From Zhengitettix transpicula (lineage: Eukaryota; Arthropoda; Insecta; Orthoptera; Tetrigidae): 64,000 nucleotides of DNA. Location: NCBI GenBank assembly GCA_037074705.1, contig CM073590.1:244048101-244112100 (forward strand), written 5' to 3'. Position numbers and translations under genes: made by a program. Below, piece by piece: positions 52,226 through 63,668 of the stretch; position 1 is the stretch's first letter, and each line of letters begins with the position of its first letter. The notes below the pieces were generated by a model that had not been told where the DNA came from, ran no database searches, and worked only from the letters and a program-made list of their open reading frames with translations.

Positions 52226-53314
52226 ACTGTAAAAACGTTGGTAATAATATTTAATTCAATCTATTTGAATGTTTATTGTCTTTCGGTGTTTGCCATCATC
52301 AGTTTAATACTCCAAAAAATCTTCATATGAAATTACAGTTTAAGTTGTATATAACCTAATTATTAATTTAAAATTATTAAATCATTTCCAGGGTGACCGT
52401 CGCAACATTTACGCACGTATTTCCAACACTTCACTTAATTAATACATTATGGAAAACCGAAAGTATTTAATATTGACCCTAATCCGAACTACTGATGGAA
52501 CAAATTAAGTCGCCACGTTAATAATTGGATAAATTAAATACTTTGACTAGGAATTATATAATTTTTATTTTGGGAATATGAAACTGATGTTCACAAGCGT
52601 TTTCAACACTAAAATAAATAGTCAGCTGGAGAAATTTACAGTTTTAATTTTTTTGGGTAATGATAAAAATAATATGGCTACATAGTTAAGAAAAAAACCT
52701 TTGCATTCTGAAGTGTAGTTGTAAAAAAAATTCCCGGAATCTTTCTCATTTTATTTTTCGGTCACTACAAGCCTTTTGTTTGTGTCCGCGTGTCCACGTG
52801 CAGGAGTGTGCGGCCTCCTCAGCTTCCTTCCGTTGACGTCACATTGACATTGTTCGTGAGACGAACAAGAGGTACATTTCGCCAACTAATTACACGTTCT
52901 CCGACAGATCCAAGAATTTCACGACTGTACGTTGTCGTGCGAAGGTACGAGATTACCGTGAGGTCTCCCAACGTCTCATAACACGCACAGAGAGGGAGTA
53001 ACGTCGTTGCTGGAATGATGATGTCTGTGGAAGCAACGAAAACTTGACGATTATTTCGATTTGTGTGTGTTCTCTGAAAATATGTGCAATATAAAATGGA
53101 GGAAGTAACAAAAGGGTGTCAACTACCCAGTGCTCGTGTAAAGTGGAGCATTAAGACCGCTGCAGATGACATCCAATAATTGTGCTCAGTAGAGCTGCAG
53201 AGCCACTAGAATCTCTGGTGGAGAGGATGAAGAAGAGATCCGTTGTCTGAGATGCAACGCATCACTACACTGATTGAAGTCTTCCCCGGTGAAGTTGTCC
53301 AATAAATAGTTCTC
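52226..53314. other. Unassigned stretch
   Basis: TGACGTCA at 52834-52841. The frame 52790-52981 has no recognised domain. Confidence 0.35.
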
Positions 53315-53452
53315 GGAATTCACACGGGTTTTGCATATTTATATTTACTCGCAACGTTTCGACGCCTAGAAGATGACGACAGAGCTTTCGGTCGTCGAAA
53401 CGTTGCGTGTAAATATAAATATGCAAAACCCGTGTGAATTCCGACAACTATT
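53315..53452. repeat. Family D foldback element
   Basis: Arms CACACGGGTTTTGCATATTT and AAATATGCAAAACCCGTGTG, then TACTCGCAACGTTTCGACG and its inverse. On the plus strand: CTAGAAGA, T, GACGAC, loop, GTCGTC, GAAAC, GTT. Stem II is a perfect six-pair helix; the first box has an extra A compared with CTGAAGA. Confidence 0.7.
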
Positions 53453-53611
53453 TATTGAACATCACTACACTGTTGCGCTCTCAGAAGAAAACGTTTCAGT
53501 TGCTAGAGCCCAAAAACGTTGATTATATTTGTCGTTGTGACGTTGTAATTAATACTTTGTTGATTAATCAACTATCATAGTCTCGCATCAACTTTGATAG
53601 ATGCGATAAAC

Positions 53612-53732
53612 AGTTCTCGGTTTGCACATGGGTATAATATATTTAAACGCAAACGTTTCGATGACTGAAAGCTCTGTCGTCATCTTCTAGGCGAAATAGG
53701 TTATACCCGTGTGAAAACCGAGAACTGTTAAT
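53612..53732. repeat. Family D foldback element, opposite orientation
   Basis: Arms CGGTTTGCACATGGGTATAA and GTTATACCCGTGTGAAAACC. The minus-strand core reads CTAGAAGA, TGACGAC, AGAGCTTTCA, GTCA, TCGAAAC, GTT. The same extra A as the neighbour copy; stem II has one C-to-T shift compensated by G-U or A-U pairing. Confidence 0.7.
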
Positions 53733-54275
53733 CGAACAATTACACCTGGAAAGACTTGAATCTTTGAACTTTGATAGATTTCACAATCTGTTCATTCGAT
53801 ATAATCGTCTTTCATAAACTTTAAGAGCAGTAAGGCTACTCCATAGTTCGTTCCGGAGGTCGCCATTGTCATATCAACAGTTGGTTGTCATCCGCTGCCT
53901 AGTCTAAAGGTAACTGCTATTTCATTGAATCTGTGATCACAATTTTACAGAACTTTTATTAACGTAAATGTACTATTTTCATATATTTTCCGCAAGAGGT
54001 CTGCTGTTCATTCACGTGATTTGGTTCATTCACTGGGTATTTTGTACTGCAATGTTGTTGTTTTTTATATAAAAAAAATTAAATTTATTGGTACCGAATC
54101 ATACAAATGATCCTCACATTCTGTATCCAAGAAAATACCCATCGATTGGGGGACGAAGAAAATAATTTTTGTAAACGTAAATCAGAAAACCCTGAATGCA
54201 AAGTGTTCAGCCTAAATCTTCCCAAGCGTTGTACTCTGGTTATGTAACATTGAAACTGTTAAGAGAAACTTCCTT
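53733..54275. other. Unassigned stretch
   Basis: No gene or repeat recognised. Confidence 0.35.
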
Positions 54276-54289
54276 AAATCGAGGAGTGT

Positions 54290-54812
54290 TCTTTTTAGGG
54301 TAACAGGCTACATGAGGCTAATACACGTTGGGCAACTCCCCTTTAATAGCATAGGAAGGGATTTGAAAGGGGGGATGTGGAAGGGTAGAGGAAGGTAGCC
54401 AAGGGTTAACTACGACCCCCGGGCTATAGTTTAAGGATCCTACCCGGCAATTCACCTTAAAGTGATGCACGACAAACCCTAGAAAAACCTGCATCAGGTA
54501 GGTCGTGCATTGGGTACTTGTCCAACGCCCTTCCGATAGCGGGAGAGGAGTTTGTTGTGGGGACGCAGCATTCCCTTCTCCGTGCCTCGACCAGTTTAGG
54601 AGGCAGTTGGCCGACTATTCCAATGGGAATAGCGGACAACTCTTACCGTATGCCCAAGGTCTGTGACCCCGGAACATACAACTCTCAAATCAGGCCGAGG
54701 TGCCTCTGCTTGTGGGAACCTTAGTTCAAAAACGGAGAGGAAAAGGCGTCCCCAAAGGTAGCCCCTTCGTATCTCTCCTATAAGGTTCTGCCTGCGAGAG
54801 AATAGCCCTCGC
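54290..54812 (-). mobile_element. SINE1 reference copy: full length, perfect 14-bp target duplication
   Basis: AAATCGAGGAGTGT occurs at 54276-54289 and 54813-54826, directly flanking the element. This fixes the ends: on the minus strand the 5' end is GCGAGGGCTATTCTCTCGCA (a hairpin of GCGAG with CTCGC) and the 3' end is CTACATGAGGCTAATACACG read inversely, closing with GTTACCCTAAAAAG. Length 523 bp. No clear A and B boxes could be found, so the promoter type is unknown. Confidence 0.96.
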
Positions 54813-54826
54813 AAATCGAGGAGTGT

Positions 54827-55035
54827 GAGTAATGTAATCTTAAAAACTCCCACGGATACACAAGATAACTGCACGAGCCGTTCACAGGGTAGTGATATTT
54901 ATACTGGTGACTAGGCCAGCGTATTAGTCACTGTTATATTCTTAAGTATGAGCTCCTCCTTTAATCTACTCGCATTCGCACTTCTCCACAAACGTTTCTT
55001 GTTTTACGAAGTAACAATTTCATGTTAACCCGTCA
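54827..55035. other. Unassigned stretch
   Basis: Nothing recognised. Confidence 0.3.
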
Positions 55036-55295
55036 CGCGCCATCGGAAGGGCGAGGGACAATTACCAAATGCCCGACATACCTGATGCAGGCTTTTCTAG
55101 GGTTTCCCTGCATCACTTTAAGGTGAATTGCCGGGTAGGATCCTTAAACTATAGTTTGGGGGCCGTAGTTAATCCTTGGGTACCTTCCTCTACCCCTCCG
55201 CATCCCCCCTGTCTAAACCCTTTCTATGCTATTAAAGGGGAGTTGGCACCATGTGGATTAGCCTCATGTAGCCTGTTACCATTAAAAAAAATATT
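55036..55295 (+). mobile_element. SINE1 copy, 5' truncated
   Basis: From GCGCCATCGGAAGGGCGAGG to CATGTAGCCTGTTACCATTA and an A run. Confidence 0.86.
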
Positions 55296-55308
55296 TTTCG
55301 TGAAGAAA

Positions 55309-55795
55309 GCCCGCGAGAGAATTCCAGAGAGCTCTATCAGAGGCTACCTTCCCGGATGCCTTCTCCTCTCTTTTGAACTCAGGTTCTCAGGCACCTCGGC
55401 CTGTTTTGAGAGGTGTATGTTCCGGGATCGCAGACCTTGGGCATACGGTAAGAGTTGTCTGCTATTCCTATTGGAATAGTCGGCCAGCTGCCTCCTAAAC
55501 TGGTCAAGGTATGGTGAGGGGGAAAGCTGCGACCCCACAGCAAGCCCCTCTCCCGCCATCGGAAGGGCGTGAGACGAGTACCAAATGTCCGATCTACCTG
55601 ATGCACGTTTTTCTAGGTTTTTCCCTGCATTACTTTTAGGCGAATTGTCGGGTAGGATCCTTAAACCATAGCCCGGGGGGTCCTAGTTAACCTTTGACTA
55701 CCTTGCACTACCTTTCCGCATGCCCCCTTCCACTCCCTTTCCTATGCTTTTAAAAGGGAATTGCCTCTATACATAGCCTCACAACACCTAAAAAA
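55309..55795 (+). mobile_element. SINE1 copy, near full length, diverged 5' end
   Basis: From CCGCGAGAGAATTCCAGAGA through CCTTCTCCTCTCTTTTGAAC to ATACATAGCCTCACAACACC. It contains GGTGAGGGGGAAAGCTGCG in place of the usual GGAGAAGGGAATGCTGCG, a variant also present at 17289. Confidence 0.86.
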
Positions 55796-56339
55796 ATTTT
55801 TTTTTCACGTCGAGATCATGAAAATACGACGAGGACCGAGAGACGATAAAAATGGGATCAAAAAGTATATATACAACCTTTCATGCTGAACGTAACCATT
55901 TTACAGGAAGAATAAAATACGATTTGTAAATTAACATTAAATAATTTACCGTAATTGAGCGAACCGCTGTCACACTATTCTATTTGCAACATATTCACAT
56001 ATATACAAGACGCATATTTGGAATCAACCAGTGGAGAGAAAAAAAGTTTTGTAAATGAAAGAAAATGTCAGGTTTTAACAGCTTTCTGTAAATAACGGTA
56101 AGCGGTGTTGGTATTCTTCAGAATAATATATCAACCTTTGGTAGATTTTGCTCCATTTTTTACCTTTTTTGTCGTAGGTTATTTGAAATATTTCCTCGTG
56201 TAGCTTAGTTTTGTTTGCTCCTGCGGCTCTCCCGAGCGGGAATACCAGCGACGTGGATCAACAAACGCCAACACTCCAGAGAAATTACAGTCTTTGCCTC
56301 CCGAAGTCACGTCCGCGTCAAACTTAAATAAAAAACAAG
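55796..56339. other. Unassigned stretch
   Basis: Nothing recognised. Confidence 0.35.
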
Positions 56340-56480
56340 GGACGTGGGAGAAGCACGGAGAGTGCGACCTACCTTATGCAGGTTTCTTTACGGGTATTTC
56401 CCTACATCTCATTTAGGCGAATACCGAAAAGGTTAAAATATTGGCTAGGTTGGTGTCCTTTTACATCCCCTCCTAGACTT
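56340..56480 (+). mobile_element. SINE1 fragment, old
   Basis: GGACGTGGGAGAAGCACGGA, GCGACCTACCTTATGCAGGT, TCATTTAGGCGAATACCG, TACATCCCCTCCTAGAC keep the SINE1 order. Confidence 0.55.
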
Positions 56481-56769
56481 TATGTGAAAACTTATGGAAC
56501 AAATAAAAAAAACGTTTGACTATAATTTTACATTTGTAATTATTGTAAGTATAGTAATTATTGATTTTGAAAAAAATAATTACGGAATACGATGAAGATG
56601 AATATGGGAACGCCAACATCATTCCGCTTTTAAAAAAAAAATTGATTTGCAGAAAAATAAATAAAATTAAACAAATAGTTTTTAATTTAAATAAAAATTA
56701 ATTATTTAATTGCGAAAATTACTAAATTAGGTACCACATTATTAATTTAATTTAGTGAATTTTTAAAAC

Positions 56770-56905
56770 AATGCAACCGGGCCGATAAGACATTTAGAGG
56801 TCGAGTTGCGTTACATAAAAATAACGAAAAAAAATCGGGGGGGGGGGGGGGGAGGGGGTTATGGGTAAATGACATCTCGGGCAACGCCGGGCACCCCCAA
56901 GCTAG
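56770..56905 (+). mobile_element. Helitron-like 3' end
   Basis: TTGCGTTACATAAAAATAAC, a 16-base G run, TATGGGTAAATGACATCTCG, GGCAACGCCGGGCACCC, CCAAG, CTAG at 56902-56905 followed by T. Same family as 41640-42935, with the hairpin CTCGG/CCGGG better kept here. Confidence 0.6.
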
Positions 56906-58491
56906 TTACTGATAAAGAACGCAGATACGTGAACAGCTTAGGTCAACTATTACACAAAGAAAATATGTAAATATCCATGTATATATTACAATAGGAGAAA
57001 GTAGCCAATCAGCGCCGCGGAGACAAGAGGCCAGTTGATTGATAGAAATCAACACAACTGGTCAATTTACTTAATATAATATGCATTACGCAGCTCGATA
57101 ATTATGATTATAAGCATTTTACTCCGCCATGAATTTTTCCCTATAATAACTCTACAGATTTATTCGAAAACTGAGAGAAAGGTTAGAGAACGGCGACTGT
57201 CGATTATATCGATATCAACTATCGAGACTCATCTTCCAGAATATGCGAGTTAGTTACTGATACCGTTCATCAAAAATTTATATAACGGAAATTTTCCGCG
57301 AACAAACTGTATTTACACGATAAATATCTCATTTTCCGGAAAAAGTGTCCGTTTAATTTTCTCTTATTGCGAACGGTCTTTATTAAAAATTTATTCAATT
57401 TTAATGATAAATTATACTAAATAATCGTTTCTCAGGGGGAAAAAAACAACACTCAAGACATACCGTAGTAGAATTAAATCGTACAATCGGATGAGAATGA
57501 AAAACCGAGGTGTTTTACATCTTAAGAGAACGTTTGTATTTTCAATTACTACACGGACGGACGGACGGAAGGTCTGGTCTGGAAAACTCTCCCTCGAGTC
57601 GGAACTTGGTCGCCATCTTGCAAAAGCGCGGTCGCCATGGCAACAAACAATTCTTCCGTCAAAAGGTTAATCACATCGCCGGTCATTCGTAAATAACACG
57701 CCATTGACTGTAAATAAATGAACGGCAGGCAGCCTCTGACCTTCCTAATTGCTCCTCTCAGCTGCGGAGAGACAAAGGCACCAACCACGTTCTCAATGAG
57801 AATATGCAGGATCAACACGTGGGGCCTAGTCGGTGCACTCCATTGACTACGAGGCTGAAAAGGGTACTGTAAATGAGCCTTTTCAAAGATTTTTAATTTA
57901 CAAAATTTAACACGTTTCCTGGGCAACTCCCAACTCACTTCGGTCTAACCCTAAAACTGGATCGCGTCTAAATGTTATATATTCTTTTACTTCTTTCATT
58001 CCTTCCTGACTCCCCGACATTCGTCTTATTTAAAACAGCTACTCAATCACACTCTTTATTGAAACCAACAAACGCGAAGGTATCGAATATTAGCAGGAAA
58101 ACAGAATATTGAATATTTAACGTTTTGCACGTTACGCAATTCCTGAACGGTCGCCCCGGAAGAATGAAATTTCCATACAAATCGAAGACGTTATCTCTGA
58201 CTATTAGCATACAAACCTCCTACTCCAAATATACTTTCTGTTACACGTCAGATTTCGTTAACAGTCCTGCAATAATATATATAGATATATATTATCCTAT
58301 CATAATATTATGTAGCAGTACTACTTACAATCATAAACATTAGAAAATTTATTCGTGTGATATTAGTGTAACAATGGAAATTGAATAAATTTTAATTAAA
58401 GGAGACAATTTTTATTTGGGCAACTAGCGACAGGAAACTCAATTATTATTTTAGAAACTATTTAAATCATGCTCATTTACGGAGGTGAAAC

Positions 58492-58496
<5 letters not shown>
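56906..58496. other. Unassigned stretch
   Basis: The minus frame 57549-57938 (129 residues) has no recognised domain. A short GGAC repeat lies near 57555. Confidence 0.35.

Positions 58497-58529
<33 letters not shown>
58497..58529. repeat. (TA)n microsatellite
   Basis: Pure alternating TA run interrupted by the following LTR. Confidence 0.95.
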
Positions 58530-58532
<3 letters not shown>

Positions 58533-59673
58533 AATACCCAGTTAAGAAGGACATAAATTTTTTTCTTATTTCATCATATTTGTTTACCAACTCAGACTGG
58601 GGATTCTTGAGTGGTTTGTATAAAAAAAAGATAATAATAAAATGATGGAGAAGTGACTTTTAGAGAAGGGGAGGACTATAATTGGACGTTTAGCGGCTCT
58701 TAGAGCTAATGGTTTTGACAGACATCGGGACGAAACCCTAAATGCATGATGACAGACGTTTTATGGACATACAATTATATTAAAAGGAAATATTTATTGT
58801 AACTGTATTGAGTGGCTCTCGGAGCGTGAGAAAGCCAACAGCTGATGTTCTTTGGCGAACGTGGAAACTCAAAAACTGTGAAAAGAAGGGAATATTCTGG
58901 AGAGGGAGAAGCAGATAAAAGTTAGTTGGACTGGAGACCTCAGAGGAGATGGACGTGGAGTCAGGTGCCAGAGCGCAAAAGGGAAGGATGTTGTAGTGCG
59001 GTGCCAGAATCTGAACGAGAAAGACATAGGAGTTGAAATGTAGATCGCAAAGGAGGAGGACGTGGAGACGGTGATAAATATTCGGTCAAATTGAATGGTG
59101 GCCGTGACTAACAATAAAATAAACATTTTAGTCCATGCAAGCTGTCAGGAGTCGGTAAGTCAAAAAGGATAAAGTGAATGTGTGTGTGAAGCGTGGGTGT
59201 GAAAGTCTGTGCACAGAAGGACATTGTAGAGTAAAGAGTATTCTTGAAAACCCCAAATAAAATTGTACGTAGACATTCAGTAATAAATTCTGTAAATTGT
59301 TAAATAAGGGTAGTCAGATTTCTTTTTCATTTAATTTAATTGCATTGTTTAAATTGTAAATTTTTGTGTTCCGTTTCCTTATCAACCCAGTAAAGACCCT
59401 GGGTGTACAGAGGCTGATTTATAAAATGTAACTGGATTATTAGTGTAATTTAATTGTTGAGGTAAAAGGATATAAAAAATATACAGAGATTTTCTTGAGT
59501 TGTATTCTTTTGTTTAATAAATTTGTTTTGTTTATAAAATTTAATAACTTGTTTAATTTAAATTCCTATAATCATAATTATCTATAGTTTGGGTATTCAA
59601 TGGGAGCAAATTAATTAATTTCAAAGTTTGAAAATAAAAATAAATAAAAATTATCAACACGAGGGGAATTACA
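58530..59673 (+). mobile_element. Putative solo LTR in an (AT)n tract
   Basis: Left edge (TA)n then TGTAATACCC; right edge GGGGAATTACA then ATACATATAA. 1144 bp with TG...CA ends (TGTAAT / ATTACA). Internal boxes GGGTAGTCAGATTTC near 59310 and AACCCAGTAAAGACCCTGGG near 59386 match the LTRs at 12020 and 30045. No coding internal region, so a solo LTR is the simplest reading. Confidence 0.7.
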
Positions 59674-62600
59674 ATACATATAAATTTTTCAACAACGGGA
59701 TTCTGGTATCAATGTGGCACTTCTTTTTATAAAAGTTACTTTAATAAATAAAATATTAAGTGAAGCACCATAGATTAAAAAATGTGATAAAATAAAAACT
59801 GAATATCTGTTAAAGAGGTGTGTGTCATTTACATATCTTTCAGCAAGATGATGACGTCGTCAGAGAAGTAGAAGACTGTGGTCATATTACATTACGTCTT
59901 TAATATTTAACTAATTAATCACACAACCCTTGATATCGACAGTATTAAAATAGAATTACGTCATCCACAAATATTAGCAATTAGTATCTGTTGTTCTGCT
60001 TGTAATATGGTTGCTAATTTAATATAACTAATATTAAAGAGCAAACAGAAACGCCATTTACAAATATAAAAATATAATAATACACGAGTCCCGACCATTT
60101 TTTTTACATGTCCCTCATTTAATTCGTTGCCCCAGTTCCATAATACCTGGTTATTTTGACTTAAATAATGCAGGCTTCGTCGTACAGACGTGGACTTTTT
60201 TTTTCTCTCAACTTTTAAACACTTTTAGATTGCGTAAACTTTTAAACAGCACATTGTCTGGGCAGCTGGGCTAAATTACCTTTTTTTTTTCTTGTGGCGG
60301 AAGCGGTCGTAAAACAACAAAAATATCTTCATCGAGACAGGGGACCGATTCTTCAAACGGTAATTGCTCCACAAAGGGAATAACTTTATAAAATGATGTA
60401 TAGGACGCAAAAGAAGCCGTGACCTTTCGAAATAAGCCTACAGAATCGATTAATAGTCGCGATATCGTCAAACGGTCACTTTAAAGCTCATAATAGCTTT
60501 AATAACAAATCTCTGGCAACGGTCAAAAATTCCCATTAATTACGAGAATATCTCATTTATTCTAAAATGTTGTTTATTACCGAGAAAATATAGGAATAAA
60601 TTGCGAATAAATGTTGGAAATAAAACATAAAACTTATATATTAAATTTGCATGATATTAAAACGAGTGTAATATGTGACTATCAACATAAACGTGTAATG
60701 TAAAAAAAATCCTAACCTTAAAGATCAGACTTTTGGGAATCCACGTAATAAATTTTTATATATGATTACAGATTTATAAAAAATCTATTCTACATGTAAA
60801 ATACTTTATTGGAAAGGAATCCTCAGATCAAAACTTATTCTTTAATTAGTCATTAGAATAAGTTGATTCAATTAAACACTAACTACTTTTTTTAAAAAAA
60901 AAAGAATACGTGTCAAGTACAACCTCAAATTCAGTGTTCTACGGTTACCATTAAAATGTAATTTTAAGAAATTACAAAGCTTTGACAAAATATTTAATAT
61001 TAATATTCGTTCTATGAATTATGATTCAAAAAAGTCTTATTCTAACTTATTATTTGTTCCACTATACATATTTAAAAACGTTAAATACAAAATAGTCTAA
61101 TATAATATTTAATTAGCATAACAAAAATAAAAAATGTGTAAAGAATAAACGTCATCTACGATCTATAGAAAAATAATTTTTAAGAAATTGTCAGACCAGA
61201 TTTTGTTAATGCATATAAAAAAATACTGCACATTCTACGAATTTTATTTTAATAATTTTTTAGAAACATCAGATAAATAATTTAATATTCCCCCCAAAAA
61301 AGTGTGAAGTACAAGTTTGGTCCACCACATTACAAAAACAATGTTTGCAATCTACAAATTTAGTTATTTTTTTCTCTAATCTTTTATTGTCATTACAACG
61401 TTAAAATCAATATTTAAAAAGGAAAAAAAAATTTATAGAGTAGCAAAATCACAAAAATCGAATAATTTAATAACTTAAAAAATACTTTTGAAACCTAAGT
61501 AGCTGAAACAAATTAAGTAACGAAATACATAAATAAGTAGCCAAACGATAGATACAATTAGAAATAAATAGCACACAAAGTAGCGAATTAGCCAAATAAA
61601 GAAAACATGCCAATAAATGGTGAGAATAATTAGTAGCACTGCAAGTTACAGTTCTGCAACCCTTGTTGACTTTTCCTTGTGTGAAATTTAAGTAAGTTCG
61701 ACGAAAGAACTGCAGGAGTTAAAACTGTTTTTCTGTTTTTTCAATCTTTGCTCGTTTTCTTCCTAATCTTTGTTGTTTTTTTTGCCTGAAAGAGGAGTCT
61801 CTTTGTATGGAAGCGGCCACGCTGAACACGATGCCGTTGACCGCAGGTCGCTAACTGCAGCCGTTCAGGAGTTATAGACGTTTTTGCCTTCCGGAAAATC
61901 TCAGAAAAATTAAACAAAAGTAAATAAAGCAACACTAAAGCAAAGAAGTTAGCTTTAACGTAAATGATCAAAGTTATTGAGTTCCCTGTGACCTCGACGT
62001 TGTATGTCAGTAGGAAAGTTTTGAAAATACAACAAGTTTATAAAATATAATGATGTAACACGAAATTAATTAAAGACATTAAAACGCATAAATACATCTG
62101 TAAAGGTTGTTAATTCGTGCGACTAAGTAACTTTAACGGGGTTGTTCAGACGCAGACCCTGAATACCCCATCATTCCGATGCACTTTATTTACCCACGTG
62201 CTCTTGAAATGCCGCATCAATTCCGATCGCACGTTTCAGCGACCCGACGCTGCCTCGCATAGGTTAATGAAGAGTAATACGAAATCTACACGGCGGCGAG
62301 TGAGTGTGGACCAGTTTTGTAATGAGAATCCCCTCCCACTCACTCACTCACTCACTTGTACACGCGATCCTGAAACATGCACGCACACACACACACACAC
62401 GCACTCGGACAGAGGAGATTGAATTCCGTGGTGTGACAACACACACACGTCATTTGATTGCAAATGTAACGTTGTCCTCTCAGTCAACGCAGAGAATGTC
62501 TCATCGATTCAGTAAAGTCATTTTTAATATAACAATCTTCAATACGGTTACGAGGATTTTTGTCGCCAAAGACAATAACGTCGCCAAGTCCACGGCTTTC

Positions 62601-62894
62601 ACCGACGACCTTTCTGATAGTCTGACACAATGCAATCGAAGACATTATTTTCTTTTGGCGATCACACATTAAAAATTTATATTAAACAAAGAGATATATA
62701 AACATAATAGAGTGGCTTATATCAGCGTTACAGCGCTCTGGGTGGCAGCAACAAACAACACTGACCGCCAATTTTTTAGTAGGTCCACTTCACCGAAATC
62801 CTTAGTTGTGTTTACGCCGAAGACATATTGTGTTGTTAATATTAATCGTGCCAAGCGTGTGGTCAGCCTACAGTTGTGATAACCGTAGTTGAAG
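59674..62894. other. Long AT-rich stretch, no gene seen
   Basis: No frame with recognisable similarity. A (CA)n with (CTCA)n patch lies at about 62335-62400, in a locally GC-richer part (62110-62460). The frames 62117-62672 overlap these simple repeats. Confidence 0.45.
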
Positions 62895-63045
62895 TATCGT
62901 ATCTTAAGTAGCCGTATAATAATAATAAGAAGAAAGACATCCAAATGCAGACAAAATAAGTGATAATATAAATAACACACAACGTTTCTTCAGGTGCTAA
63001 GAAGAGCCTAGAGCGACACAACTGCACTCGTCATTTGACAAGCTT
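62895..63045 (-). repeat. Family A foldback, single arm with shortened core
   Basis: AATAATAAGAAGAAAGACAT, AATAACACACAACGTTTCTT, CAGGTGCTAAGAAGAGCCTA, GAGCGACACAACTGCACTCG. Stem II is deleted: GAAAC and CTGAAGA are fused (GTTTCTTCAGG on the plus strand). Confidence 0.82.
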
Positions 63046-63346
63046 TGGAGGTGCTGTAGTGTCGTTCTGGACTACCTTCCTTATTATTTTCCGACGAATC
63101 AGAATTTTTAATTTCTAACTTAACTTATTCTTAGATCGTATTTATCAAATTTATTTATTCTTCATGATCGTCTATAATAAGAGTCTTATTTATTTTGATT
63201 AAATTATTTCTCTGTACTGCAAGTAATCTAGTCCCCCCCCCCTTTTTTTTACATAGATTTCCTTTGAAAAACAAGGAGCTAACAAAACGATGGGTAATAA
63301 ATACCATCTTCTCATTCTGAAGACAGATACAAGAGTGTTTAGGTTG
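63046..63346. other. Unassigned stretch
   Basis: A 10-base C run at 63233-63242 next to a T run. Nothing else seen. Confidence 0.35.
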
Positions 63347-63668
63347 TTTAGGGCCCCCGGGCTATATTTTAAGGATCCTACCCGGCATTCGCCTAAAGTA
63401 ATGCAGGGAAAACCTTAGAAAAACCTGCATCATGTAGGTCGGGCAACATTCCCTTCTCCGTGCATCGACCAGTTTAGGAGGCAGCTGGCCGACTGTTCCA
63501 ATGGGAATAGAGAACAACTCTTACCGTATGCCCAAGGTCTGTGACCCAGGAACATACACCTATTTGTGGGAACCTTAGTTCAAAAGCGAAGAGAGGAGAA
63601 GGCATCCCCAAAGGTAGCCCCTTCGCGTCTCTCCTACAAGGTTCTGCCTACGAGAGAACATCCCTCGC
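63347..63668 (-). mobile_element. SINE1 copy with internal and 3' deletions
   Basis: 5' hairpin at right (CCTACGAGAGAACATCCCTC), 3' part ends at GGCCCCCGGGCTATATTTTA. The segment covering GCGTGGGACAAGTACCCAA to CACAGCAAACTCC is absent. Confidence 0.86.
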
